A stretch of DNA of 40,094 nucleotides from Gemmatimonadota bacterium (lineage in GTDB: Bacteria; Gemmatimonadota; Gemmatimonadetes; Palauibacterales; KS3-K002), in assembly GCA_020344015.1 (NCBI GenBank), contig CP070812.1, forward strand, positions 3,961,584 through 4,001,677. Reading direction: 5' to 3'. The first letter of the stretch is position 1. Every line of letters starts with the position of its first letter. The notes beneath the pieces were generated by a model. That model saw nothing but the letters and a program-made list of their open reading frames with translations, did not search any database and had not been told where the DNA came from. Shown one piece after another: positions 32,538 to 40,094 of the stretch. The translations under genes were made by a program, and so were the position numbers.

Positions 32538-33662
32538 ATGATCCAGGCCCAAACACTGGGAGAGCTGTTGAGTAAACCCGCGGTGCCTATCGCGACATCC
32601 GCCCACAGGGACGGCGCGCCCCGCCCCGAGCAGACACAGGCCCCGAGAGACCGGCTGGACCGGCCACTCCGCAGCCTGCGCGTGTCGCTGATCGACATGT
32701 GCAACCTGCGCTGCAACTACTGCATGCCGGGCGAAGAATACGCCTGGCTGCCACGGGACGACATCCTGGACGTCGAGGAGACCGGCCGCCTTGTGGAGGC
32801 GTTCACCGGACTCGGTGTCGAGAAGGTCCGGTTAACGGGCGGCGAGCCGCTGATGCGCCGAGAAGTCCGCCAGGTGGTCGAGCGATTGGCGGGAATCCCT
32901 CAGATTAGAGACATCAGCTTGACCACCAACGGCGTTCTGCTGGCCCGGCACGCCGAGGGGCTGGCCGAGGCAGGCCTCCACCGCCTGACCGTGAGCCTCG
33001 ACACGCTGCAGGCCGATCGCTTTCGCCGGCTCACGCGCCGCGACGACCTACACCACGTGCTGAAGGGGATCGAAGCCGCCCACTCAGCGGGGCTCGAGAA
33101 CCTGAAGATCAACACGGTGGTAATGCGTGGCTTCAACGACGACGAATTGGCCGACCTCATCGAGTTCGGCACCGAGTCAGGAGCCGAGGTCCGCTTTATC
33201 GAGTACATGGACGTCGGCGGCGCGACGCAGTGGTCGCTCGATCGAGTCGTCTCCAAGCAGCAAATGCTCGAATCGCTGCGCCAGCGCTTCGGGCCGATCC
33301 AGGAGCTGAGCAGGAACGGCACCGCGCCGGCCGACCGCTATGCCCTGCCCGACGGCACCGTATTCGGGGTCATCGCCTCCACCACCGACCCGTTCTGCCG
33401 GACCTGTGACCGCAGTCGTCTGACGGCCGACGGCGTCTGGTTCCTCTGTCTCTACGCCGCCGACGGTCTCGACCTGCGCTCGCCGCTGCGCGGTGGCGCA
33501 TCGATCGACGAAATCAAAGACCTGATTGCCGAGAAGTGGATGCAGCGCAGCGACCGCGGCGCCGAAGAACGCGCCGAACTCAACTCACTGCGCGGTCCGC
33601 TATATCAGATTGAAGACCTGCGAAAAGACCCACACCGGGAGATGCATACGAGAGGCGGCTAG
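32538..33662 (+). CDS. moaA: GTP 3',8-cyclase MoaA
   Basis: A 374-aa radical-SAM enzyme catalysing the first step of molybdenum-cofactor synthesis (GTP to 3',8-cyclo-7,8-dihydro-GTP). The SAM-cluster cysteines are Cys55, Cys59 and Cys62 (CNLRCNYC). The second cluster is bound by Cys287, Cys290 and Cys304 (CRTCDRSRLTADGVWFLC). TGGEPLMR is present, and the protein ends with the Gly-Gly tail that MoaA needs for activity. The start is uncertain: ATG at 32538 has no clear ribosome-binding site, and the first about 35 residues are poorly conserved in the family, so a start nearer to RDRLDRPLRSLRVS is possible. No other molybdopterin gene is nearby. Confidence 0.95.
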   Translation: MIQAQTLGELLSKPAVPIATSAHRDGAPRPEQTQAPRDRLDRPLRSLRVSLIDMCNLRCNYCMPGEEYAWLPRDDILDVEETGRLVEAFTGLGVEKVRLTGGEPLMRREVRQVVERLAGIPQIRDISLTTNGVLLARHAEGLAEAGLHRLTVSLDTLQADRFRRLTRRDDLHHVLKGIEAAHSAGLENLKINTVVMRGFNDDELADLIEFGTESGAEVRFIEYMDVGGATQWSLDRVVSKQQMLESLRQRFGPIQELSRNGTAPADRYALPDGTVFGVIASTTDPFCRTCDRSRLTADGVWFLCLYAADGLDLRSPLRGGASIDEIKDLIAEKWMQRSDRGAEERAELNSLRGPLYQIEDLRKDPHREMHTRGG

Positions 33663-33672
33663 ATTGGCTGTT

Positions 33673-33690
33673 GGGAATTCGCGAATTCCC
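33673..33690. repeat. 18-bp perfect palindrome between convergent genes
   Basis: GGGAATTCGCGAATTCCC reads the same on both strands and fills most of the 32-nt gap between the moaA stop and the TPR-protein stop. It has no loop, so it could act as a cruciform or a symmetric binding site, or as a compact terminator on both strands. It shares the GGGAATTC core with other gene-end palindromes in the window. Confidence 0.8.
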
Positions 33691-33694
33691 ACTA

Positions 33695-36025
33695 CTATAT
33701 TGCCTCGGAAAGCCTCTCCATAGCCCGACGCGCCGCTTCCACCCGCGGCTGCAGGTCGGGATCGGCGTCCTCCCAAAGCTCCACGAAACGACCGTAGTAC
33801 AGCGCTGCCTTCTCCGAGTCGCCACGCAGCTCGTACAGTCCGCCCAACCGCTCGTAGATGGTGGCGAGCGCGAACCAGTCGCCGGCGGCCAGGCGATTCA
33901 TCCAGGGCGTCGTTACGTAGCGCTCGTAGATAGCCACAACCGAATCGGTCTCGCCGGCCTGATCGTACGCCTGCCCCAGGATCGGCAGAGCACAGATCGT
34001 ACACGGTCCGATATCGATCGCCCGTAGCTCGCGGATCGCATCATCTACGCGACCCTCGGCCAGCGCCAGGACCCCCTTCGATGCGTCCGCGCCGTCCTCA
34101 GGGTTCGCTGTTACCACGCCGTCCTCAATTGCCGCCTCGTACTCTGCCAGGTATACGCTCGCACGGTCGGTGAGACCGGCAAGGGCGTAGAAGGTCGCGA
34201 GCAGACCGTAGGGGCGCTCCGCCGGCTCGATCGATTCGAGCGGGTAGCGCGCCAACACCCCGTCGACTCTCCGCACGGCGGCCTCCGCTTGACCCCGGAA
34301 CCAGAGGTCGTAGAACGCGAGCCGCACGGTGCTTCCCATGTAAGTCGCAAGGTCGTCCTCCGCCTCCGATGCGGTCATCACCTCAAGGATGAGCCTCTCC
34401 GCCTCGCGGAGCTGCCCGCGTACTTCCGCCAGCTGAGCCAGGCTGAAGCTCACGTACCGCTGCATCAGCGGGCTCGCCAGCTGTGCTTCCCTGAGTTCCA
34501 GCACGTGCTGTTCAGCCGTTTCGTAGTCGAACTTCGACGCGGCGAGCCCCGTCGCCTGCATCGACACGGAAGGATGCCCCGGAAACAGCTCGGCCATCCG
34601 ATCGAGCGTGTACTCGGCGTCAGCGTACCTGCCCTGGGCGACCTGCGCACCGATCGCGTTGCCGTAGTAGAGTGCACCGGCCGAGTCGAGCTCGATGGCC
34701 CGCGTGTACAACTGCTCGGCGCGCCGGAAGTCGCGGGCCTCGTTGTAGATGATGGCCAGGTTGTTCATCGCCCACGGGTCATCAGGATAGATATCCAGCA
34801 GCGACTCGTAGGCCGTCCTCGCCGCATCGTTGTCGCCGGCGACTCCCCAGTAGTAGCTACCCTCGGTGAGGTAGCGCTCGCGCTCGGTGAGCCGGTCGCG
34901 GTGCTCAAAAGCTTGAGTCAACGCCTCCCTTCCCCGTCCCGGGTCTTGTCCGATGTTCCTGAGAGTCACACCGAGCTTCCGGTACGCCATGGCGAAGGCC
35001 GTGTCGAGCGCCACCGCCTCCTCCAGCAGGGCGATGCCCCGCTCGTTGTCGCCCTGCTCGATGACACGCACCGCCTGCGAGTACTTGCGCAGCGCCTCGA
35101 GCGACGTGGTGCTCACTCGGTCGAGCGGTTCGCTGGCGCGGATCGTCTTCAGCGATTCGCCGATCCGCTCCCTCAAACTACTGGACAGCCTGTCGATGGC
35201 GTCGATGATCTCGGTGGAATCGCTCGCAGTCTCGCGGAATGGGACTAGCACACTGCCGTCCTGGGCGGACACAAGTTGTGCCGCCAGCTGGAAGCCGCCG
35301 CCCACCCGCGTGATGTCGCCGGCGACCACCGCTTTGATTCCCTCGCGGATCGCGACCTCACGTGCGAGATCGAGATCCAGCTCGCGCTCCTGGTCGATCC
35401 CCATGCGCCGCAGCACCTGCCCGACGAACGCGGGATCGACGACCGTTACGATAGTCGACTGACTGAGATCGATGCGGAACGCCTCGGCCGCCGCCTGTCC
35501 CAGAAGTGGGTCGTCGGTGTTGTTCTCGAAGTCGGCCACGATGAGGCGCTCCCGCTCATCGAGCACACCGGCGGCAACCAACGAGCCGACGGGTCCGATT
35601 CCCAAAGCGCGAGTCCCCATGTAGACCGAAACGATGAGACCCCAGGCCGCGAACGCACCCACGAATCCCAAAACGGCGTTCCGCCAGTTCAGCCAGTGGT
35701 GAGGCGCGGTCGCCGGTCGCGTGGCGGCTTCGGCGGAATCCGCATCGTCTGGCACCTCAGGCCCGGCGCCCGGCGCACTCGGCTTGCCGGCGACGGACGG
35801 GCGCCGCCGCCCCTGCACGACCGCCGTGGCAATGACGATCGGTAGGCCGATCAGCAGCAGGATCAGCGCGCCGCGGAAGAACCAGTCGGGCAGGCCCAGC
35901 TGGTCGGTGAAAATATCCATGATTTCCAGCAGCGCGTACGATCCGCCCAGGTACACGGCGAGTACCCGGGTCAGCCGCGCCCGCAGGAAGATATTCTTCA
36001 CGCTGTGAGAACCTGACTCACCCAT
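33695..36025 (-). CDS. Membrane-anchored TolB-like/TPR protein
   Basis: A 776-aa protein with three N-terminal hydrophobic helices (about 20-40, 50-70, 117-137). The first two form the same type of module (VLAVYLGGSYALLEIMDIFTDQLGLPDWFFRGALILLLIGLP) seen before the TolB-like part of the 1029-aa BTAD regulator. A TolB-like beta/alpha domain follows (about 160-280, LIVADFENNTDDPLLGQ), then TPR-type helical repeats to the C-terminus (for example PWAMNNLAIIYNEARDFRRAEQLY). In related proteins this sensor-like tail is fused to a Ser/Thr kinase or DNA-binding domain; here it stands alone. Its role is unknown, perhaps a periplasmic protein-interaction scaffold. Start at ATG 36025 has a weak ribosome-binding site; an in-frame GTG 24 nt further in is an alternative. 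Confidence 0.82.
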   Translation of the reverse strand: MGESGSHSVKNIFLRARLTRVLAVYLGGSYALLEIMDIFTDQLGLPDWFFRGALILLLIGLPIVIATAVVQGRRRPSVAGKPSAPGAGPEVPDDADSAEAATRPATAPHHWLNWRNAVLGFVGAFAAWGLIVSVYMGTRALGIGPVGSLVAAGVLDERERLIVADFENNTDDPLLGQAAAEAFRIDLSQSTIVTVVDPAFVGQVLRRMGIDQERELDLDLAREVAIREGIKAVVAGDITRVGGGFQLAAQLVSAQDGSVLVPFRETASDSTEIIDAIDRLSSSLRERIGESLKTIRASEPLDRVSTTSLEALRKYSQAVRVIEQGDNERGIALLEEAVALDTAFAMAYRKLGVTLRNIGQDPGRGREALTQAFEHRDRLTERERYLTEGSYYWGVAGDNDAARTAYESLLDIYPDDPWAMNNLAIIYNEARDFRRAEQLYTRAIELDSAGALYYGNAIGAQVAQGRYADAEYTLDRMAELFPGHPSVSMQATGLAASKFDYETAEQHVLELREAQLASPLMQRYVSFSLAQLAEVRGQLREAERLILEVMTASEAEDDLATYMGSTVRLAFYDLWFRGQAEAAVRRVDGVLARYPLESIEPAERPYGLLATFYALAGLTDRASVYLAEYEAAIEDGVVTANPEDGADASKGVLALAEGRVDDAIRELRAIDIGPCTICALPILGQAYDQAGETDSVVAIYERYVTTPWMNRLAAGDWFALATIYERLGGLYELRGDSEKAALYYGRFVELWEDADPDLQPRVEAARRAMERLSEAI

Positions 36026-36195
36026 CGTAACACGGTCTCCGCTCGGAATGTGGCTGCCGAGCTAAAGATACTAGCACACCCCGGTAGCGTTGCCAACAAC
36101 CCGGCGGGGCTCACACCTGTTCCAACGCCATTTCTACACCGTACGAAACGCCCCGGCTCGGCGTTTCCAATCTGCGGGGTCGCCAAGCTACCAGA
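36026..36195. other. Divergent intergenic region with one hairpin
   Basis: The gap between the TolB/TPR gene and the acetamidase gene totals 352 nt. Its right part is repeat copy A. Here a perfect 8-bp stem (GAAACGCC and GGCGTTTC, 36145-36167, 7-nt loop) is visible, with no T-tract. Promoters for both flanking genes must lie in this gap, but no clear box was identified. Confidence 0.4.
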
Positions 36196-36302
36196 GAGGA
36201 GGCGGATGGCTACCTCGCGGAGGTCGCGAGCACACCAGTGAGGGTTAGGCCGCTCTTTGGAGGTGGCGCGAGCCCGGAGCGAGTGGCCTTCCGCCTCCGA
36301 CC
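36196..36302 (+). repeat. 107-nt dispersed repeat, copy A
   Basis: This block aligns without gaps to 37390-37496, with 96 of 107 bases identical. Two inner 26-nt segments are identical, and most changes fall in the middle about 23 nt. The first 13-15 and last 13-15 bases are largely complementary (GGCGGA... and ...TCCGCC), so each copy can fold into a stem-loop. It lies 75 nt upstream of the acetamidase-family ATG. Confidence 0.88.
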
Positions 36303-36377
36303 CCGGTTTGTCAGCGCCCAACCAGGCTGGTAGTGTAATGTTCTCGCTCCAGACTGAAACCTAGCCGGGAGGTTCCC

Positions 36378-37346
36378 ATGCAAATCCCGCTCATGCTCAC
36401 CTTGCTGGTGACCGTGCAGGCCGGTGGCCAGGCGCCGACGGACACCGTGTACTTCGAGCCCCAGGTCGGGCATCGGACCTTCGCGGTGCGTGAGCCCGTG
36501 CTTCGGATCGAGCCCGGCACTGTGCTCGTCTCGCGGACGATGTTCGGCGGCTACTACACCGAGGAGGGCGGCGCCTTCCCCGGCGAGGTCGGCCCGTTCT
36601 ACATCGAGGGCGCGACGGAGAACGACGTGCTGGTCGTGAAGATCCTCGAGCTCCGGCTCAACCACGACATCGCCGCGGCTCGCCACTACTCGGATTTTGG
36701 AGGGCTGGCGACCGACGCGCGAGTTCGTATGCTCAACGATCCCATCCCCGAGGGCCGCTACGTTTGGCGTCTCGACCGCGAGAGCATGACCGCGACAACC
36801 GACCTGCCGAACAGCCGCGTGCGCCAGGTGACCATCGATCTCCAACCGATGCTGGGCCGTGTTGCGGTAGCGCCCGCCGGTGATGAAGCCTTCTCCGGAC
36901 TGTGGCCCGGTAACTTCGGTGGCAACATGGACGCGCCCGAAATTCGTCAAGGCGCCACCGTCTACCTGCCGGTCTTCCATGAGGGCGCCTATTTCTATTT
37001 CGGCGACGTCCACGCACGGCAGGGTCACGGCGAAGTGTCGGGGACCGGACTCGAAACCTCAGCCGACGTGGTGCTCCAGTTCGAGCTGATCAAGGACGCG
37101 AGTATCGCCTGGCCGCGCATCGAGGACGATGACTACATCATGGTCGCCGGCAGCGCTCGTCCGCTGATCGATGCGTTTCGGCTGGCACACGTCGAGCTGA
37201 TCGAGTGGCTCGAAACCGACTATGGGTTCGGCCGCTGGGACGCCTACCAACTCGTGAGCCAGGTGTGCGAGAGTACCGTCGCCAACATCGTCGACCCGGT
37301 CTACACGGTGGTAGCCAAGTTCCCGAAACGCTTCCTGCCGAACTAA
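36378..37346 (+). CDS. Acetamidase/formamidase family protein, probably exported
   Basis: A 322-aa protein of the FmdA/AmdA fold. The ATG follows GGGAGG at good spacing. A short hydrophobic N-terminus (MQIPLMLTLLVTVQAGGQA) looks like a signal peptide, which is unusual for the cytosolic acetamidases. Family features include PGTVLVSRTMFGG, GPFYIEGATENDVLVVKILE, PGNFGGNMDAPEIRQGATVYLPVFHEGAYFYFGDVHARQGHGEV (the conserved Asn/Asp, His and Gly-rich core) and the later DDYIMVAGSARPL. It should hydrolyse a small amide to ammonia and acid, but the substrate is unknown. The gene is bracketed by two copies of a 107-nt repeat, and the adjoining genes show no metabolic link. Confidence 0.88.
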   Translation: MQIPLMLTLLVTVQAGGQAPTDTVYFEPQVGHRTFAVREPVLRIEPGTVLVSRTMFGGYYTEEGGAFPGEVGPFYIEGATENDVLVVKILELRLNHDIAAARHYSDFGGLATDARVRMLNDPIPEGRYVWRLDRESMTATTDLPNSRVRQVTIDLQPMLGRVAVAPAGDEAFSGLWPGNFGGNMDAPEIRQGATVYLPVFHEGAYFYFGDVHARQGHGEVSGTGLETSADVVLQFELIKDASIAWPRIEDDDYIMVAGSARPLIDAFRLAHVELIEWLETDYGFGRWDAYQLVSQVCESTVANIVDPVYTVVAKFPKRFLPN

Positions 37347-37348
37347 TC

Positions 37349-37369
37349 GGAGGCGGAGGACCACATCGC
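37349..37369 (+). repeat. Partial third copy of the 107-nt repeat end
   Basis: GGAGGCGGAGGACCACATCGC is repeated 43 nt downstream at 37392-37412 with one difference. This suggests a partial tandem duplication of the left end of copy B directly after the acetamidase stop. Confidence 0.7.
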
Positions 37370-37389
37370 CTACGATTTTCGTATCGAGG

Positions 37390-37496
37390 GAGGAGGCGGA
37401 GGACCACCTCGCGGAGGTCGCGAGCACACCACCGACGGTCAGGGCGCTGTCTGGAGGTGGCGCGAGCCCGGAGCGAGTGGTCTTCCGCCTCCGACC
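37390..37496 (+). repeat. 107-nt dispersed repeat, copy B
   Basis: Gap-free match to 36196-36302. The outer ends (GGCGGAGGACCAC and GTGGTCTTCCGCC) are complementary with one G-T pair, and an inner stem CTCGCG/CGCGAG is possible. It lies 44 nt downstream of the acetamidase stop and about 125 nt before the TPR gene. It contains no plausible gene. A TATATT at 37565-37570, just beyond it, may be a -10 box for the TPR gene. Confidence 0.88.
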
Positions 37497-37622
37497 TGAA
37501 CACCGGTGCGAGCAATCCTCCCGTCTCCCTCCAATCCCACGTGCGCACGCTGCCTAGACCAGCGTATATTGTGCCGATGGCAATCAAGGCGAGGATGCCA
37601 GCCGGGTGGATGGGGGGAAGGG

Positions 37623-38453
37623 ATGGCGCCTTCTAAGAGCCCACTCGAGCGCGTGCGCGAAGCGGTGAAGCGCGCGGATTACCGCGGTGCGATCAGCGCC
37701 GCTTCCGCCGTCCCCACAACCGACCTGGGCCGCGAGCAGATTAGTCAACTGATGGACGCCATGCTCACCGCGGCCGCCGGCCTCTCCGACGGCTCGATCG
37801 ACGAGCTAGCCGCCTACGACCTGGTCGTCCGCTTGGGCGACCGAATACCTGGCGATGACACCTTCCGACCCGCCGTCGATCTGCGAGTCAACGCCGCGCT
37901 GTTCAACAAAGGCGTCGTGCTGGCGCAGATGGGCCGGGCGGACGAAGCGATCGCAATTTACGACGAGCTGGTGGATCGGACCGGCGGTTCCCGGCAGCTG
38001 GGGCTGCGGGAGAACGCCGTCCGGGCGCTCTTCAACAAAGGAGCGAGCCTGGCCGCACTGCACCGGCATGAGGAAGCGGTCGGCGTCTACGACGAACTGA
38101 TCGGCAGTTTCTCCGGTGAACCTGCGGCAGGCATGCGCGAAGCCGTGGGGAAGGCCATGGTCAACAAGGGCATCGCCCTGGCCGAACTCAACCGGCTGCC
38201 CGAAGCCGTCGGCGTGCTCGACGAAGTGGTCAAGCGCTGGAGCGAATCAACGGACCCGGTCCTGCGCGAAAGGGCGGCAAAGGCACTGCTCAACAAGGCG
38301 GCGGCGTTGCTCCAGATGGGACAAGAGGCAATGGCGCTGAACGTCTACGAGACCATCGAGAACCTTTACGGCCGCGACAGAGCACCCAACATCCGCGAGC
38401 AGGTCGCCATCGCCAGAGTCAGGCGCGAAGTCCTCGAAGAGTCCTTCGGCTAG
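37623..38453 (+). CDS. Cytosolic TPR-repeat protein
   Basis: A 276-aa protein starting MAPSKSPLERVREAVKRADY at ATG 37623, which closely follows GGGGGGAAGGG. At least four TPR-like repeats of about 45 residues are visible between 95 and 265, each with a similar core: ALFNKGVVLAQMGRADEAIAIYDELV, ALFNKGASLAALHRHEEAVGVYDELI, AMVNKGIALAELNRLPEAVGVLDEVV and ALLNKAAALLQMGQEAMALNVYETI. No signal peptide, membrane helix or catalytic domain is seen, so a protein-binding role is likely. The stop overlaps the convergent SnoaL-like gene's stop in a shared CTAG. Confidence 0.85.
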   Translation: MAPSKSPLERVREAVKRADYRGAISAASAVPTTDLGREQISQLMDAMLTAAAGLSDGSIDELAAYDLVVRLGDRIPGDDTFRPAVDLRVNAALFNKGVVLAQMGRADEAIAIYDELVDRTGGSRQLGLRENAVRALFNKGASLAALHRHEEAVGVYDELIGSFSGEPAAGMREAVGKAMVNKGIALAELNRLPEAVGVLDEVVKRWSESTDPVLRERAAKALLNKAAALLQMGQEAMALNVYETIENLYGRDRAPNIREQVAIARVRREVLEESFG

Positions 38454-38914
38454 TCGGTCTCGTTGCTGTGGTCGTGGATTATCCGCCAGCCCTCAGTCGT
38501 CCTCTCCAGTACTAGCGTGAAGACACCCTGCGAGGTGATCGAATCACCCTGGAAGAGCACGTAGCGCGCCGTGGCCAGTCCGAGCCACGGGGCAAGCGGG
38601 CGTGTCTGCAGACCCTCGAAGCGTAGAGAGTCGCGGTCGGCATCCGGACCGAAGCGCGGAGCGTAGCGGCTGCGGATCGTCTCCCAACCGTAGATCGGGC
38701 CCCCCGCTCCCATGAAGCTCGTCTCCTCACCCCGCTTGTACCAATAAAGGAAGCCGTCCAGGTCACCGCCGTTCCACGAGTACTCCGACTCGGTCAGCAG
38801 GCTGTCGACCGCGGCGTGGAACGCCGCCGGATCGGTCGCCTCGCTCCGCCCGCCGGACGGCGCGCACGCCACGGCTATCCCGACCAAAGCGATCGTCGCT
38901 CTGTGCACCAACAT
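38450..38914 (-). CDS. SnoaL/DUF4440-like lipoprotein
   Basis: A 154-aa protein. ATG at 38914 follows GGAGGT with 8-nt spacing and opens a lipoprotein signal (MLVHRATIALVGIAVAC, Cys17). The mature part is an NTF2-like domain: helix (FHAAVDSLLTESEYSWNGGDLDGFLYWYKRG), then strands ending GVFTLVLERTTEGWRIIHDHSNE, the common DUF4440/SnoaL_3 ending. No catalytic pattern is obvious. It is a second copy of the same general type as the lipoprotein at 28810-29292, though not closely alike. A 38-nt gap separates it from the alpha/beta hydrolase gene, so it may belong to that operon. Confidence 0.82.
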   Translation of the reverse strand: MLVHRATIALVGIAVACAPSGGRSEATDPAAFHAAVDSLLTESEYSWNGGDLDGFLYWYKRGEETSFMGAGGPIYGWETIRSRYAPRFGPDADRDSLRFEGLQTRPLAPWLGLATARYVLFQGDSITSQGVFTLVLERTTEGWRIIHDHSNETD

Positions 38915-38952
38915 ACTCACCGACCTCCGACAAAAGCGCTCGATCCCCACCC

Positions 38953-39801
38953 TCACTCCTCGAGATAAACCACGTACCAGCCGGCACTCAGATCGATGGC
39001 CCGATCGAGCTGCTCGGTGGTCCCGGCGAACGGGTGAACGGCGCCGAAGGTGTGGCTCCCATTCTTGATGCGCTCGAAGCGCGTACTCTCCGCAGGCGCC
39101 GCCGCCGCCAGCCGCTCGCCGTCCGCTATGCTCACCGATTCGTCGTCCTCGCCGTGGACGATCAGGTAGGGGACCTCGAGCCGCGCCGCCGCCCGCTCCA
39201 GGTCCAGGCGCTCGGCGTTGTGCTCGGCATCTTCCAGCAGGGCCACGCCAACCGGCATCATCTGGCCGGTCCGCGTGTTGAGGATCTCCATCCGACCGCG
39301 ATTGCGCCACTCTTGCTTCTGCTCGTCCGACCAGCGGTCGATACTGGCGATGGCGTTCCAAGTAACCAACGCGGCCACTCGCGGGTCCTCGGCAGCAGTC
39401 ACGATCGTGCTGATGCCGCCGCGGCTGTGGCCCAGAAGTCCGAAGCGCTCACGCGACAGCAGCCCCGGCAGCTCGCCCGCTTCCGCCGCGTCGAGTACCA
39501 GTTTCAACTCTTCTAGTTCCTTACTGAACGTGTTACCCTCGAACTTGTCCAGTTCGGTGAAGTTCTCCAGGTCCGGGCCGATCCCACTACCCGAGAAATT
39601 GAACTGCACCACGGGGTAGCCCGCCCCCTCGACGAGCTGCTGGGCTGCATAAGGGAAAAAGCCCCAGTTCTTGAACCCCTTGAACCCGTGGCAGATGACG
39701 ATGGCCGCCTTACCTCTGGCTTCCCCCCCGCCCCACACGTCGCCGCGGATCGGATCGCCGTCCTTATTATAGAGCTCGAACTCCGTATGTCTGATCGTCA
39801 T
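38953..39801 (-). CDS. Alpha/beta hydrolase (dienelactone-hydrolase-like)
   Basis: A 282-aa cytosolic serine hydrolase. ATG at 39801 overlaps the TGA stop of the adenosyltransferase (ATGA) and follows GCGGAGAC, so translation is coupled. Catalytic features: nucleophile Ser126 in GLLGHSRGG, acid Asp219/220 in VHGEDDESV and His250 in NGSHTFG. The oxyanion-hole motif is VICHGFKGFKNW (about 36-47). It resembles bacterial dienelactone-hydrolase or acyl-transferase-like esterases; no substrate can be named. Confidence 0.9.
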   Translation of the reverse strand: MTIRHTEFELYNKDGDPIRGDVWGGGEARGKAAIVICHGFKGFKNWGFFPYAAQQLVEGAGYPVVQFNFSGSGIGPDLENFTELDKFEGNTFSKELEELKLVLDAAEAGELPGLLSRERFGLLGHSRGGISTIVTAAEDPRVAALVTWNAIASIDRWSDEQKQEWRNRGRMEILNTRTGQMMPVGVALLEDAEHNAERLDLERAAARLEVPYLIVHGEDDESVSIADGERLAAAAPAESTRFERIKNGSHTFGAVHPFAGTTEQLDRAIDLSAGWYVVYLEE

Positions 39802-40094
39802 GTCTCCGCTTCCGGGTGCCACTCCACGTCGGCCACACCCTGCCGCGCGTTCACCGCCCGGGCGAACGTGAACAGGAAATCCGAGAGCCGGTTCAGGTAC
39901 TTGATGACGACCGGCTCGACTTCCTCCTGGTTCGCCAGCCTCACTACCCGGCGCTCCGCTCGCCGGCAGACACTCCGCGCCAGGTGGAGCGTCGCCGCCA
40001 CCTCACTCCCGCCCGGCAGCACGAACGCCTTCAAGGGCGTCAGCTCCTCATCCAGCTTGTCGATCCAGCCCTCCAACACTTCGACCCGTGCCTC
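39798..40094 (-). CDS. pduO: PduO-type cob(I)alamin adenosyltransferase (5' truncated by window edge)
   Basis: 98 residues of the C-terminal part are visible; the frame is open to the right edge, so the start lies outside. Motifs FVLPGGSEVAATLHLARSVCRRAERR and YLNRLSDFLFTFARAVN are the characteristic helices of the PduO-type trimeric adenosyltransferase, which transfers adenosyl from ATP to cob(I)alamin. The usual length is about 180-190 aa, so about half is missing. It overlaps the alpha/beta hydrolase by 4 nt. The gene symbol is used for the enzyme type; no propanediol genes are present. Confidence 0.9.
   Translation of the reverse strand, partial: EARVEVLEGWIDKLDEELTPLKAFVLPGGSEVAATLHLARSVCRRAERRVVRLANQEEVEPVVIKYLNRLSDFLFTFARAVNARQGVADVEWHPEAET

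Noticed and set aside
34289..35248. Plus-strand open frame (319 aa) opposite the TolB/TPR gene
   Set aside because: Antisense shadow rich in Arg/Leu with no recognisable domain. The same explanation covers 7841-8815 and 27804-28646.
36210..37028. Minus-strand frame (272 aa) across the acetamidase gene and repeat copy A
   Set aside because: Its similarity to another minus-strand frame at 37138-37587 comes from translating the two copies of the non-coding 107-nt repeat, not from a gene family.
38450..38453. Overlapping stop codons of two convergent genes in CTAG
   Set aside because: Compact but ordinary; not evidence of regulation by itself.
38915..39361. Upstream extension of the SnoaL-like frame to about 300 aa
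   Set aside because: It overlaps the alpha/beta hydrolase in another frame. A lipoprotein signal with a strong ribosome-binding site starts at 38914.

Overview
The window is high-GC bacterial chromosome. It is rich in secreted metallopeptidases (M14, M28) and an S9 peptidase. It also carries BTAD/SARP-type regulators with membrane anchors and TolB-like/TPR tails, DUF4440/SnoaL-like lipoproteins and a DUF3179 lipoprotein. That mix is typical of Gemmatimonadota or a close relative, but this is inferred from gene content only: there is no rRNA or marker gene here. I saw no tRNA, rRNA, CRISPR array, transposase or prophage gene.

Layout. 0-9.2 kb: an S9 peptidase truncated by the left edge, an M28 lipoprotein peptidase, an MDR oxidoreductase coupled to epoxyqueuosine reductase (queG), and a translationally coupled M14 peptidase/DUF1015 pair. 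9.2-15.9 kb: an accessory-looking regulatory island with two membrane-anchored BTAD regulators (1029 and 459 aa) and three very small proteins of 46, 73 and 35 aa, two of them with a single membrane helix. A phased TGATAG direct-repeat array sits directly upstream of a clear TATAAT box, driving a short transcript that encodes the 35-aa peptide and ends in a strong intrinsic terminator. 15.9-23.2 kb: a TerB-like/acyl-CoA oxidase fusion, an M14-family protein with a substituted zinc ligand, a GlsB/YeaQ-type membrane protein and an M28 carboxypeptidase-Q-like enzyme. 23.2-31.0 kb: a run of minus-strand genes (triple Fe-S CDGSH protein, DinB-like, iodotyrosine-deiodinase-like nitroreductase, Kv-type channel, GlcF, aldehyde dehydrogenase, SnoaL-like lipoprotein, YncE-like beta-propeller, LOG-family hydrolase). 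31.2-40.1 kb: a DUF3179 lipoprotein, moaA, a TolB/TPR membrane protein, an acetamidase-family gene bracketed by two 107-nt repeats, a TPR protein, a second SnoaL-like lipoprotein, an alpha/beta hydrolase and a PduO-type cobalamin adenosyltransferase cut by the right edge.

The most interesting parts are (1) the BTAD/micropeptide island with its operator-like phased arrays and (2) a family of long palindromes placed at gene 3' ends. Two of these, about 13 kb apart, share 37 of 39 arm bases. Functions are read from motifs; no database search was possible.
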